The notes: generated by a model not told the origin, from the letters alone. A stretch of DNA of 64,000 nt from Bacteroides eggerthii (GCF_025146565.1 NZ_CP102258.1:992001-1056000), one strand, 5' to 3'. Shown: positions 24,374 through 32,600, counted from the first letter of the stretch. Made by a program: numbers and translations.

Positions 24374-26391
24374 TGCGGATGAGAAATATTGTTCTGGCAA
24401 TTCTGCTATTCACTTGCGTGTCATTGGCTGCACAAGACAATGGCTGGAAATTGACTGCTACCGACGCCGACGCAGCCTATGTCGGTGCTCCGGTAGCCAA
24501 TGGCGGTATCGGAATATTACCTTGGAAAGAACCTTTTTCGGTGCGGCATGTCATTCTGAACCATGTATTCGAGAACGGAGGTAAACATGGTGTCAGTCGG
24601 GTATTGCGGGGTATAAATCCTTTTTTGCTTTCGCTGAAGGTGGATGATGTGGCCGTTGAGGGGAAGAACATTGCCGGTTGGCGGCAGGAGATTGACATGA
24701 AGGCTGCTGCCCACATCACATCGTTTGATGCGCTGAATAAGGTGAAAGTGAGGTATAGTATTCGTGCGTTGAGGAATATGCCTTACGCCGGAATGATTCA
24801 GGTAGAAATAAAGGCTCTTGAGAACTGTGCGGTACAGGTGTTGCAGCGGACGGAAGTCCCGAAAGAATACGGTGTGCCCGATACGGTCTATACCAAGATG
24901 AAAGGCGGACAAGCCGGGCAGTACGTTGTGAGTGTCAGTGCGCCTTCTCGGTATGGTACGCACAAGGTGACGGGTTCGGCGGGCTTTGTTTATGAAAAGA
25001 AAGCGTTCGATTTCCGATTGTTGAAAGAAGCGGGGGCTATATCTATCTCCCGCACATTGCAGAAAGGAGAAACCGTAAAGTTTGCCCTTTTGGGTACGGT
25101 ATGCTCCACCCGGGATTTTGCCGATCCTTATGGTGAATCCATACGCCAGGTTGTTTATGCCAATTATGAGGGGACGGATCGTTTGCTGGAAGCGCATCAG
25201 GCTACCTGGGACGAGCTTTGGGGAGGTGATGTAATTATAGAAGGAGATGAAGAGGCACAGCGCAATGTACGTTTTGCTCTTTATAATCTTTATTCTTTCG
25301 GACGGGCAGGAAGCCGTTTGAGCATTCCGCCGATGGGACTTTCGGCACAAGGATATAATGGACATATCTTTTGGGATACGGAATTGTGGATGTATCCGCC
25401 GATGCTATTGCTGAATCAAGGGATAGCCCGTTCCATGATGGATTATCGTACCGACCGCATGGAGGGGGCGGCTTGTCGTGCTTATGCCCATGGCTATAAA
25501 GGTGTCATGTTCCCTTGGGAGTCGGATGATGCCGGTATGGAGTCCACTCCTGTATGGGCTTTGACCGGACCGTTTGAACATCACATCACAGCCGATGTGG
25601 CAATTGCCGCCTGGCATTATTATTGTGTGACGAAAGATCGTGAATGGCTGGTCGAGACAGGCTATCCTTTGCTGAAAGAAGTTGCTGCATTTTGGGAAAG
25701 TCGTGTCAGGAAGATGCCCGACGGCGGTTATGCGATAGCCAATGTGGTGGGAGCCAATGAATATGCCAGCGGTGTGACGGATAACGCGTTTACCAATGGT
25801 GCGGCTGTTTGCGCCTTGAAGTATGCGGTAAGTGCAGCCGAAGCCTGCGGGGAAGAAGCCCCCGCCGTATGGAACGATATTGCGGAGAATCTGCGCTTTC
25901 ACTCGTTTGGCAACGGGGTGACGAAAGAGCATGAAAAGTATAAAGGAGCTATGATTAAGCAAGCGGACGTCAATCTGTTGGGCTATCCGCTGGAGGTGGT
26001 TACCGATCCTGAAACTTTAAAGAAAGATTTGGAGTATTATGCCGGGAAGATAGATCCGAAGCATGGTCCTGCAATGTCCTATTCTGCTTTCTGTGTGCAG
26101 TATGCCCGTTTGGGTGATGCGGATAAAGCCTATGAAATGTTCCGCCGTTCTTATGTCCCTAATTTGCGTCCTCCCTTTGGAGTGTTGGCGGAAACTCCCA
26201 CCAGTCAGAATCCTTATTTTGCCACAGGTGCAGGAGGATTGCTGCAAGCTGTTATCAACGGCTTTGCCGGGTTAAGGATAACGGAAAACGGGGTGGTGCA
26301 ACTGCCTTCGGTATTGCCGAAACATTGGACGAAGGTTGTCATAAAAGGAGTGGGTCCTGAAAAAAAAGACTACGTAAGAGAACGAAAATAG
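24373..26391 (+). CDS. Secreted GH65 glycoside hydrolase, kojibiosidase-like
   Basis: 672 residues with a signal peptide (cleavage near SLAAQD). The (alpha/alpha)6 GH65 core shows HIFWDTELWMYPPMLLLN (331-348), the general acid E463 in GANEYASGVTDNAFTN and E607 in VLAETPTSQNPYF. A glutamate at the second position, instead of the phosphate-binding loop of maltose and kojibiose phosphorylases, points to a hydrolase, like the Flavobacterium kojibiose hydrolase and the mammalian glucosyl-galactosyl-hydroxylysine glucosidase. The start overlaps the GH13 stop by one base. Kojibiose decorates enterococcal lipoteichoic acid, which fits the phosphoglycerol genes nearby; trehalose or nigerose remain possible. 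Confidence 0.85.
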   Translation: MRMRNIVLAILLFTCVSLAAQDNGWKLTATDADAAYVGAPVANGGIGILPWKEPFSVRHVILNHVFENGGKHGVSRVLRGINPFLLSLKVDDVAVEGKNIAGWRQEIDMKAAAHITSFDALNKVKVRYSIRALRNMPYAGMIQVEIKALENCAVQVLQRTEVPKEYGVPDTVYTKMKGGQAGQYVVSVSAPSRYGTHKVTGSAGFVYEKKAFDFRLLKEAGAISISRTLQKGETVKFALLGTVCSTRDFADPYGESIRQVVYANYEGTDRLLEAHQATWDELWGGDVIIEGDEEAQRNVRFALYNLYSFGRAGSRLSIPPMGLSAQGYNGHIFWDTELWMYPPMLLLNQGIARSMMDYRTDRMEGAACRAYAHGYKGVMFPWESDDAGMESTPVWALTGPFEHHITADVAIAAWHYYCVTKDREWLVETGYPLLKEVAAFWESRVRKMPDGGYAIANVVGANEYASGVTDNAFTNGAAVCALKYAVSAAEACGEEAPAVWNDIAENLRFHSFGNGVTKEHEKYKGAMIKQADVNLLGYPLEVVTDPETLKKDLEYYAGKIDPKHGPAMSYSAFCVQYARLGDADKAYEMFRRSYVPNLRPPFGVLAETPTSQNPYFATGAGGLLQAVINGFAGLRITENGVVQLPSVLPKHWTKVVIKGVGPEKKDYVRERK

Positions 26392-26422
26392 AATGTAATC
26401 TGTGGTGTGTTGTTTTTACCGG

Positions 26423-26467
26423 AATCCCTATAAGTCTTCAAAAAGAGGCTTATAGGGATTTGTTTTT
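26423..26467 (+). terminator. Terminator of the SusC/D operon
   Basis: A stem AATCCCTATAAG (from 26423) pairs with CTTATAGGGATT (to 26460) and is followed by TGTTTTT. It separates the GH65 gene from the alkaline phosphatase. Confidence 0.88.
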
Positions 26468-26489
26468 AACACAAACGCAATTATTACGG

Positions 26490-26511
26490 AACGAAAAATG
26501 TTCTATCTTTG
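26490..26511 (+). promoter_or_regulatory. Candidate promoter and operator of the alkaline phosphatase gene
   Basis: TATCTTTG (26504-26511) fits the Bacteroides -7 box and lies about 30 bp before the start codon. GAACGAAA (26489-26496) just upstream differs by one base from the AAACGAAA octamer found before the two operons to the left, so shared regulation is possible. Confidence 0.45.
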
Positions 26512-26541
26512 CTCCGCATTAATAAATAAAGGGTTATTGCA

Positions 26542-27954
26542 ATGAAACAGGTTATAAGAAGACATGTAGCTGTACTGCTGGTCATATTTCTGGTAAGTAC
26601 AGTTTGGGCGCAACAGGCAAAGTATGTATTTTATTTCATTGGAGATGGAATGGGGGTAAACCAAGTGAATGGTGCTGAGATGTATCTGGCTGAACAGGAA
26701 GGGCGTATTGGAGTAAAGCCGCTTTTGTTCACCACATTTCCGGCGGGTACGATGGCAACGACCTTTTCCGCTACCAATTCGGTGACCGATTCTTCTGCGG
26801 CGGGTACGGCACTTGCCACCGGAGAGAAAACCTATAACGGTGCTGTCAGTATGGATGATGACAAAAACGTCCTGAGCACCGTTGCCGAAAGAGCGAAGAA
26901 AGCCGGCCGGAAAGTGGGCATCGCTACCAGTGTCAGTGTGGACCATGCTACTCCTGCGGCGTTCTATGCCCATCAGCCCAATCGTAGCAGGTATTATGAG
27001 ATTGCACTTGATTTACCGAAAGCCGGTTTCGACTTCTATGCGGGCAGCGGCTTCCTGAAGCCCACCACGACTGCCGATAAGAAAGAGGCTCCGAACGTTT
27101 TTCCTATTATAGAAGAAGCGGGCTACACTATTGCGAGGGGACTGGATGAATACAAGGAAAAAGCTGCGGATGCAAAGAAAATGATACTTATCCAGAAAGA
27201 GGGCGCCGAACCCTCCTGCTTGCCTTATGCCATAGACCACGAAGAGGGGGATTTGACTTTGCCTGAGATAACGGAAAGCGCGGTTACCTTTTTGTCTAAA
27301 GGAAACAAAAAAGGTTTCTTCCTCATGGTGGAAGGCGGCAAGATAGACTGGGCGTGCCATAGCAACGATCCGGTTACCGTTTTTGAAGAGGTCATCGATT
27401 TGGACAATGCGGTGAGGGTTGCTTATGAGTTCTACAAAAAGCATCCGAAGGAAACCCTGATTGTTGTAACTGCCGACCATGAGACCGGTGGCATGGGATT
27501 GGGCATCGGGAAATATGAACTGCATCTGAAATCTTTGCTGAATCAGAAGCAATCCCAAGACCTTCTTTCCAAAGCGATTACCGATTTGCGGAAAGATAAG
27601 GCCGGAAAAGCTTCATGGAATGAGATAAAGGATTTGCTTACAGAGAAAATGGGCTTTTGGAAAGAACTGCCTTTGACTTGGGAGCAGGAGAAAATGCTTC
27701 GTGATGAATATGAACAGTCGTTTGTGAAAAACAAAGTAGTTTTTGAGGAGAGTCTTTATGCAAGGACCGAACCTTTGGCTGCTGCTGCCAGAAAGGTTAT
27801 GAGCCAGATAGCAATGGTGGGGTGGACCAGTTCCAGTCATACGGCGGGGTATGTGCCTGTGTTTGCGATAGGCGCAGGAGCCGACTTGTTTACCGGCAAG
27901 ATGGATAATACGGAAATTCCGAAACGTATTGCGAAAGCAGCAGGATATAAGTAA
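26542..27954 (+). CDS. Secreted alkaline phosphatase
   Basis: 470 residues with a signal peptide (cleavage near TVWAQQ). Metal and catalytic motifs of the PhoA family are present: D35 in IGDGMG, nucleophile S84 in VTDSSAAGTALATG, SVSVDHATPAAFYAH near 130, VEGGKIDWACH and the C-terminal VVTADHETGGMG. It releases phosphate from phosphomonoesters in the periplasm, for example glycerol phosphate. It has its own promoter and terminators on both sides, but sits directly beside the GH65/SusCD operon. Confidence 0.93.
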   Translation: MKQVIRRHVAVLLVIFLVSTVWAQQAKYVFYFIGDGMGVNQVNGAEMYLAEQEGRIGVKPLLFTTFPAGTMATTFSATNSVTDSSAAGTALATGEKTYNGAVSMDDDKNVLSTVAERAKKAGRKVGIATSVSVDHATPAAFYAHQPNRSRYYEIALDLPKAGFDFYAGSGFLKPTTTADKKEAPNVFPIIEEAGYTIARGLDEYKEKAADAKKMILIQKEGAEPSCLPYAIDHEEGDLTLPEITESAVTFLSKGNKKGFFLMVEGGKIDWACHSNDPVTVFEEVIDLDNAVRVAYEFYKKHPKETLIVVTADHETGGMGLGIGKYELHLKSLLNQKQSQDLLSKAITDLRKDKAGKASWNEIKDLLTEKMGFWKELPLTWEQEKMLRDEYEQSFVKNKVVFEESLYARTEPLAAAARKVMSQIAMVGWTSSSHTAGYVPVFAIGAGADLFTGKMDNTEIPKRIAKAAGYK

Positions 27955-28005
27955 AATGCAATCGGCTATCATTCTGTCATAAAGAGTGGTAGCCGATTGC
28001 ATTTT
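27953..28005. terminator. Bidirectional terminator after the alkaline phosphatase
   Basis: A long stem with G-T wobbles (core GCAATCGGCTA / TAGCCGATTGC) is bordered by AAAA at 27953 and TTTT at 28005. It ends both the alkaline phosphatase gene and the convergent small gene at 28027. Confidence 0.88.
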
Positions 28006-28026
28006 GACCTAATCTCTTCCGGTCTC

Positions 28027-28236
28027 TTATTTCAGATCCTCTTTGATAACCTTGTCCATTTCTTTGATCAGCTTTTTCCGTTTTTGGGCGGATTTCACCT
28101 TTTCGTCTTTATAGCCGAGGTCTGTCCGTTCGGCAACGTCTTCGCTCCATTCTTCAAATTCGTTCTTTGCCGGGTGGCCGTTGGGGTCTATGTTCTCTTC
28201 GGCAATGGAGTTGTTTCTGTAAATCATATCATCCAT
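28027..28236 (-). CDS. Small charged protein of unknown function
   Basis: 69 residues, rich in Lys, Glu and Asp, with no membrane segment or signal. The end KKLIKEMDKVIKEDLK could form an amphipathic helix. The codon use is ordinary and a terminator follows directly, which supports a real gene. I do not recognise a family; similar small acidic-basic proteins exist in Bacteroides. It precedes no obvious operon partner (123 bp after lpxH). Confidence 0.5.
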   Translation of the reverse strand: MDDMIYRNNSIAEENIDPNGHPAKNEFEEWSEDVAERTDLGYKDEKVKSAQKRKKLIKEMDKVIKEDLK

Positions 28237-28359
28237 AACAATGTTGTTTTTAATGGTTATGATGATAGTACAAGATTCCGCGCAAAAAGTTCCGGTTTCC
28301 TGTCTCTTTTCGCAATCATTTAATAAGAATAAACGATTCTTGCAATTTATGGCAGATGT

Positions 28360-29124
28360 TTATAGCTTCGTTTCTCCTTCAATAAACTCTTCCAGGAAGA
28401 GGTTTTCTCCGTCAAATACGGCATACGAGAAGTAATTTATCCAGTCGCCGAGAATCAGTACGCGGGCAGTGGTGCTCAACATCAGGTCCAGCTCAATGTG
28501 GCGGTGTCCATAGATGAAGAAGTTGATATTCGGGTGGCTTTTCAGGTAGTCTTTGGTGTACAGCACCAGATGCTCTTCGTTTTCGCCCATGTAGTCGGGT
28601 TCTTTTCCGTCTATTCTTTTCAGGCGGCTATGCTTGGCCCACGTCAGTCCAAGTTCTACGCTCCAGCGGGGATGAAGGGCGGAGAATAATGTCTGGAGGC
28701 TGCGGCTGTGGAACATGGCTCGCAGCAATTTGAACTTTTTATCCGGATCGCCCAGTCCGTCGCCATGGGCAAGATAGAACTCTTTTCCGTAGATTTCCGT
28801 AGTAAGGGGTTCGCGGTGAATGGTTACTCCGCATTCCTTGGTCAGGTAATCCCCGCACCAGATGTCGTGGTTGCCGGTAAAGAAGTGCACTTCCACGCCC
28901 ATGTCCGTCAGTTCGGACAGTTTGCCGAGAAAGCGGGTGTAGCCTTTGGGCACGACGGTGCGGAACTCGTACCAGAAGTCGAACATGTCTCCCAGCAGAT
29001 ATACGGCGGATGCCTTGTGCTTGATACTGTCGAGAAAGTTGACTAACCGTCTCTCCTGTGTACGTCCATGTTCGATGGCTCGTGAACCCAGGTGTGCGTC
29101 TGATAGGAAATATACGTTCTTCAT
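28360..29124 (-). CDS. lpxH: UDP-2,3-diacylglucosamine pyrophosphatase (LpxH-type)
   Basis: A 254-residue calcineurin-like metallophosphoesterase with the ordered metal motifs SDAHLG (residues 7-12), GDMFDFW, GNHD, AHGDGLG and YGHRH. The FDFW and HGDGLGDPD elements are typical of LpxH, which cleaves UDP-2,3-diacylglucosamine to lipid X and UMP in lipid A synthesis at the inner membrane. The sufT-like gene lies 22 bp upstream on the same strand. Confidence 0.88.
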   Translation of the reverse strand: MKNVYFLSDAHLGSRAIEHGRTQERRLVNFLDSIKHKASAVYLLGDMFDFWYEFRTVVPKGYTRFLGKLSELTDMGVEVHFFTGNHDIWCGDYLTKECGVTIHREPLTTEIYGKEFYLAHGDGLGDPDKKFKLLRAMFHSRSLQTLFSALHPRWSVELGLTWAKHSRLKRIDGKEPDYMGENEEHLVLYTKDYLKSHPNINFFIYGHRHIELDLMLSTTARVLILGDWINYFSYAVFDGENLFLEEFIEGETKL

Positions 29125-29146
29125 TTATATACTATTCCGTTATTCG

Positions 29147-29458
29147 TTAGAGAAAGCCCAGTTCCAGTTTCGCTTCTTCACTCATCATGTCTTTGTCCCA
29201 TTCGGGTTCGAACACCAGGTTGACGGTAGCGGATTCCACTCCGTCTATCGATTCTACTTTCTGGCGGACGTCTTCCATGATGAAGTCTGCCGCAGGGCAG
29301 TTGGGGGCTGTCAGGGTCATGTCGATGACTGTCTCACCGCTGTCGGAAACGTCTATTTTATAGATTAGCCCTAAGTCGTATACGTTCACCGGAATCTCCG
29401 GGTCGAATACGGTTTTCAGCATGGCTACGATTTTTTCTTCTATTTCAAATTTGGTCAT
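29147..29458 (-). CDS. MIP18/DUF59 iron-sulfur assembly factor (SufT/PaaD-like)
   Basis: 103 residues forming a single DUF59 domain with the motif VFDPEIPVNVYDLGLIYKI and TAPNCPAADFI, in which the cysteine is the conserved one of the family. Proteins of this group help insert or assemble Fe-S clusters in the cytosol. The gene is followed by lpxH after 22 bp. Confidence 0.88.
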   Translation of the reverse strand: MTKFEIEEKIVAMLKTVFDPEIPVNVYDLGLIYKIDVSDSGETVIDMTLTAPNCPAADFIMEDVRQKVESIDGVESATVNLVFEPEWDKDMMSEEAKLELGFL

Positions 29459-29532
29459 ATTCGTACGGTTGTTGGTTTAGCGAAGCAAATCTAAAGATTT
29501 TAATTGAAACTACAAAGAATGTGCATGCTACA

Positions 29533-30219
29533 TTACAGCATACCTTCGTCATTGAAACTGTAATATAGTCCGTCTGTAATTATAACGTGGTCAATCATAC
29601 GGATGTTCATGGTCTGTGCGCCTTTCTGTATGAGTTGCGTTAGCCGGCGGTCGTCGTCGCTGGGGTGCGGGTTTCCCGAAGGGTGGTTGTGCACCAGTGC
29701 AATCTGTGTGGCGCGTTGCAGCAACGCTTCGCGCAAAACGCTTCTTACGTCGGCGCTGGTTTGGTCGATGCCGCCCCGGCTGATGCGTACCTTATCTATG
29801 ACATGGGTTGCCTGGTTGAGCAGAAGTACCCAGAATTCTTCGATGGTGAGGTCGCACAGCAACGGGTGGAAAATTTCATAAATATCATTGGACGAACGTA
29901 TGACGGTGTGTTCCGGATGTTCTTGCAGTTTTCTGCGTTTTCCCAGTTCAAGGGCTGCCATGATGGTTATGCTTTTGGCGGGTCCAAGCCCTTTGAAACG
30001 GGAGAAATCGTGCACTTCCCATTTCCCTAACCGGTTCAGGTCATTGTTGCAGCAGGCAAGTGTCCGCTGCATCAGTGTAACGGCGCTCTCTTCGGTGTTT
30101 CCGGAACCGATAAGTATTGCCAGCAGTTCTGCATCGCTAAGGGCTTCTGCGCCTTTTAGCATCATTTTCTCCCGCGGGCGGTCTTCTATTGCCCACTGGT
30201 TGATTGTTAATTTCTTCAT
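29533..30219 (-). CDS. radC: RadC/JAB-domain protein
   Basis: Start set at 30219 (MKKLTINQWAIEDRPREKM), the usual N-terminus. A helix-hairpin-helix region (FKGLGPAKSITIMAALELG) precedes a JAB/MPN metallo domain with VHNHPSGNPHPSDDD, the metal-binding HxH-x7-S-x2-D signature. About 228 residues is normal. The historical repair role of RadC is not supported by later genetics, so its true function is unclear. The glycosyltransferase gene ends 38 bp upstream. Confidence 0.92.
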   Translation of the reverse strand: MKKLTINQWAIEDRPREKMMLKGAEALSDAELLAILIGSGNTEESAVTLMQRTLACCNNDLNRLGKWEVHDFSRFKGLGPAKSITIMAALELGKRRKLQEHPEHTVIRSSNDIYEIFHPLLCDLTIEEFWVLLLNQATHVIDKVRISRGGIDQTSADVRSVLREALLQRATQIALVHNHPSGNPHPSDDDRRLTQLIQKGAQTMNIRMIDHVIITDGLYYSFNDEGML

Positions 30220-30257
30220 TTCTTTTTTCTTTACCGACTGCCGGCACTTGCCGTTCA

Positions 30258-31247
30258 TCACTTGTAAAAGTTCTTTTTGAATGCTTCGAACTCATCTTTG
30301 CCGAGTATGCAGCGGTTCCACCAGGCTCTCCAGAATCCGGTTCCATATCCGATGAGCTGGATGAAGGATGCGGCAATGGAATAAAGGCCGATGCGCAGGC
30401 TCTTGTTTTGAATGGCGGAGTCTGTGCAGACGAGCAGTGCATATAGCGCAACCGGTAGGAGGCTGTATAGGCAAAAAGGTGCGCTTGCCAGTAGCACCAC
30501 TACTCCCAGAGTGAATGTGGCGGGCAGCAGATGCACGATTTTCAAGGAGTCGGGATGTTTCTTGTAGAGGTTGATGCGGGCAATGCCGGAATTGTGCACT
30601 TGCTTGAAGAATTTCTTCAGGTCCGTCCGTCGTTTGTGATATACCCATGCTCCGGGAAACAGCCTGCACCTGTATCCGCCTTTGAAGATGCGGATGCTGA
30701 AATCTATGTCTTCTCCAAAACGCATCCGGGAGAAGCCGCCGAGTGCTTCGTAGACCTCGCGGCGTACTCCCATATTGAAGCTTCTCGGATAGAACTTGTC
30801 CATTTTCTTTTTCCCGCCGCGAATACCGCCGGTGGTGAAGAATGAAGTCATGGAGTAGTTGATGGCTTTTTGCACATCGGTAAAAGAGGCATGTGCGCGG
30901 TCGGGTCCGCCAAAGGCGTCGGCAGGAGTTTCCTGTAATTCTTTTTCCACTTCCTGAAAGTAATCTTCGGGAAGGATGCAGTCGGAGTCCAGTATTATCA
31001 GGTATTCTCCCCGGCTGCGTTCTGCGCCATAATTGCGTGTTTGCCCCGGGCCGGAATTGGGCTTGGAGTAGTAGCGGATGTTCAGAATGTCCTGATAACG
31101 GTCTGCGACATTTTTGCAGGGAACGGAAGAGCCGTCTTCTACGATGATGACTTCGAAATCCTTGAAACTTTGCCGGGTCAGGCTTTGCAAAAGCTCGTCC
31201 ACCTCGTCGGGGCGGTTGTATACGGGAATGATAACGGAATATCGCAT
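30258..31247 (-). CDS. Family 2 glycosyltransferase
   Basis: Start set at 31247 (MRYSVIIPVYNRPDEVDELL) because upstream codons do not match the family. The GT-A domain shows VIVEDGSS, the metal-binding DSD in LIILDSDCILP, and GEDIDFSIRIFKGG. Two hydrophobic segments occupy the C-terminal third (AFCLYSLLPVALYALLV region). It probably transfers a sugar from a nucleotide donor to a membrane-linked acceptor. Acceptor and pathway are not visible; neighbours are unrelated housekeeping genes. Confidence 0.88.
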   Translation of the reverse strand: MRYSVIIPVYNRPDEVDELLQSLTRQSFKDFEVIIVEDGSSVPCKNVADRYQDILNIRYYSKPNSGPGQTRNYGAERSRGEYLIILDSDCILPEDYFQEVEKELQETPADAFGGPDRAHASFTDVQKAINYSMTSFFTTGGIRGGKKKMDKFYPRSFNMGVRREVYEALGGFSRMRFGEDIDFSIRIFKGGYRCRLFPGAWVYHKRRTDLKKFFKQVHNSGIARINLYKKHPDSLKIVHLLPATFTLGVVVLLASAPFCLYSLLPVALYALLVCTDSAIQNKSLRIGLYSIAASFIQLIGYGTGFWRAWWNRCILGKDEFEAFKKNFYK

Positions 31248-31787
31248 GTCTCTGTCTCTTTTTATCGGGTTACGGGAGATGATGCTGCAAAGATACGTTT
31301 TTATTTGGTGATAGGTTGTTGTTTTGCCGCACATTCAGATTGTTATTTTTTGTGCACGTCCTTCTTCGCAAAGTTTAAAAATGAGAATTATCTGTCACGC
31401 TGTCACATTACGGGGGTATGACGCTGATTGTATGTGTGTTGCGTTGTGACGGATGAGTGTGACGGATAAGATTGTTTACAGTTATCTGTCACGCAGTGTG
31501 TCGTCCTGATTTGGTTGACCGGTTTAACTTCTTAATCCTGTATTTGGTTGTCTTAGTCCATTACTTAAAACGGCTTGGATGCGTATTCATATCGGCATAG
31601 GAAGAAGCGGCGGTTCATTATGCAGCATTCCGCCATGCTTAGGGAAAATATTTGTTTCTCAGGTAGATACTGGCAGTTTCTCCGGGGTAAACTGGGAGTT
31701 CTAACGTACGCAACTAAGAGTTTCATTAGGGTAAACTGGGAGTTCCTGCCGCTGAAACTGTCAATGTCCTGCAGGCTTGTCTAAACG
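31248..31787. other. Gene-free region with dyads and a 22-bp tandem array
   Basis: No convincing gene lies in these 540 bp. The left part has TTATCTGTCAC (31482-31492) able to pair with GTGACGGATAA (31459-31469), and a further direct copy of ATCTGTCACGC near 31390. The right part holds the 22-bp array described separately. A 69-codon plus-strand reading frame at 31575-31784 crosses the array and is not credible. Confidence 0.6.
31654..31763. repeat. 22-bp tandem array, five degenerate units
   Basis: Five units of exactly 22 bp begin at 31654, 31676, 31698, 31720 and 31742, each starting GTTTC or GTTC. Units 2 and 4 share the second half GGGTAAACTGGGA. AGTTT at the unit border and AAACT inside each conserved unit are inverted, so each unit could form a small hairpin. 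The array lies about 30 bp beyond the efp terminator. Confidence 0.75.
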
Positions 31788-31823
31788 GAAAAGGGGCTGA
31801 ATCTCGTTTTGAGACAGCCCCTT
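31788..31823 (-). terminator. Terminator of efp
   Basis: Read on the minus strand, AAGGGGCTG pairs with CAGCCCCTT, with an inner TCTC/GAGA extension, and is followed by TTCC. It lies 21 bp after the efp stop. Confidence 0.8.
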
Positions 31824-31843
31824 CAAATATTTAAAGGATAGAC

Positions 31844-32410
31844 TTATGCTTTTACGCGGCCTACGTATGAACCGTCGCGAGTGTCGATTTCGATGGTTTC
31901 ACCTTCGTTGATGAACAACGGTACACGTACGGTTGCACCAGATTCTACTGTTGCAGGTTTCAGGGTGTTGGTAGCTGTGTCGCCTTTCAAGCCCGGTTCG
32001 GTGTAAGTAATCTTCATCTGAACCTTCACAGGTACGTCAGCGTACAGAACTGTCTCGGTAGAGGCGTCGGATACAACATCCACAATCATTCCTTCCAGCA
32101 GGAAGTCCACACCGTTGATCAAGTCGTGGGCGATAGGAATTTGGTCGAAAGTTTCCTGGTTCATGAACTGGTAGTTGTCACCGTCATGATAGAGGTATTG
32201 GTGCGGACGGCGTTCTACACGTACGTCTTCCAGCTTTTCACCGATGTTGAAACGACGTTCCAGAACGTAGCCGTTGACTACATCTTTCAGCTTGGTACGC
32301 ATGAAAGTATTACCTTTTCCCGGCTTTACATGCAGGAAGTCAATGCAGAAATAGAGCTTGCCGTCCATGCGGATGCAAGTTCCGATTTTAATGTCTTGGG
32401 CATTAATCAT
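31844..32410 (-). CDS. efp: Elongation factor P
   Basis: 188 residues, the normal three beta-barrel length. EF-P binds between the P and E sites of the ribosome and rescues stalling at polyproline stretches. The conserved tip loop reads KPGKGNTF with K32 in the position modified in other bacteria. The C-terminal ETIEIDTRDGSYVGRVKA is the family signature. The modification genes are not in this window. A -7 box TACTTTTG (complement of 32468-32475) lies upstream. Confidence 0.98.
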   Translation of the reverse strand: MINAQDIKIGTCIRMDGKLYFCIDFLHVKPGKGNTFMRTKLKDVVNGYVLERRFNIGEKLEDVRVERRPHQYLYHDGDNYQFMNQETFDQIPIAHDLINGVDFLLEGMIVDVVSDASTETVLYADVPVKVQMKITYTEPGLKGDTATNTLKPATVESGATVRVPLFINEGETIEIDTRDGSYVGRVKA

Positions 32411-32467
32411 ACTTTATAGTCTTTATTATTATTATGTTATTAAGATGTTTCCCTTGATTTGCGAGTG

Positions 32468-32475
32468 CAAAAGTA
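32468..32475 (-). promoter_or_regulatory. Candidate promoter (-7 box) of efp
   Basis: The complement reads TACTTTTG, matching TAnnTTTG, about 58 bp before the efp start codon. Confidence 0.5.
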
Positions 32476-32549
32476 ATGGAAATCGGTAAAAAACACAAAA
32501 AGTTTTGAGATAAAATGAGTTATCTCTTGGTTATTTTAGAAAAAGTCTC

Positions 32550-32557
32550 TATTTTTG
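32550..32557 (+). promoter_or_regulatory. Candidate promoter (-7 box) of rpmH
   Basis: TATTTTTG matches the Bacteroides -7 consensus and lies 43 bp before the rpmH start codon; TTGG stands near the expected -33 position. Confidence 0.55.
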
Positions 32558-32600
32558 CAGCCCGATTACGTAGAATAATAACATAAAACAAGATACAGTA

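Noticed and set aside
24517..25365. 282-codon frame antisense to GH65
   Set aside because: Shadow of a well-supported GH65 gene with no motif of its own.
31575..31784. 69-codon plus-strand reading frame near efp
   Set aside because: It runs through the 22-bp tandem array, has no family resemblance and no convincing start region.
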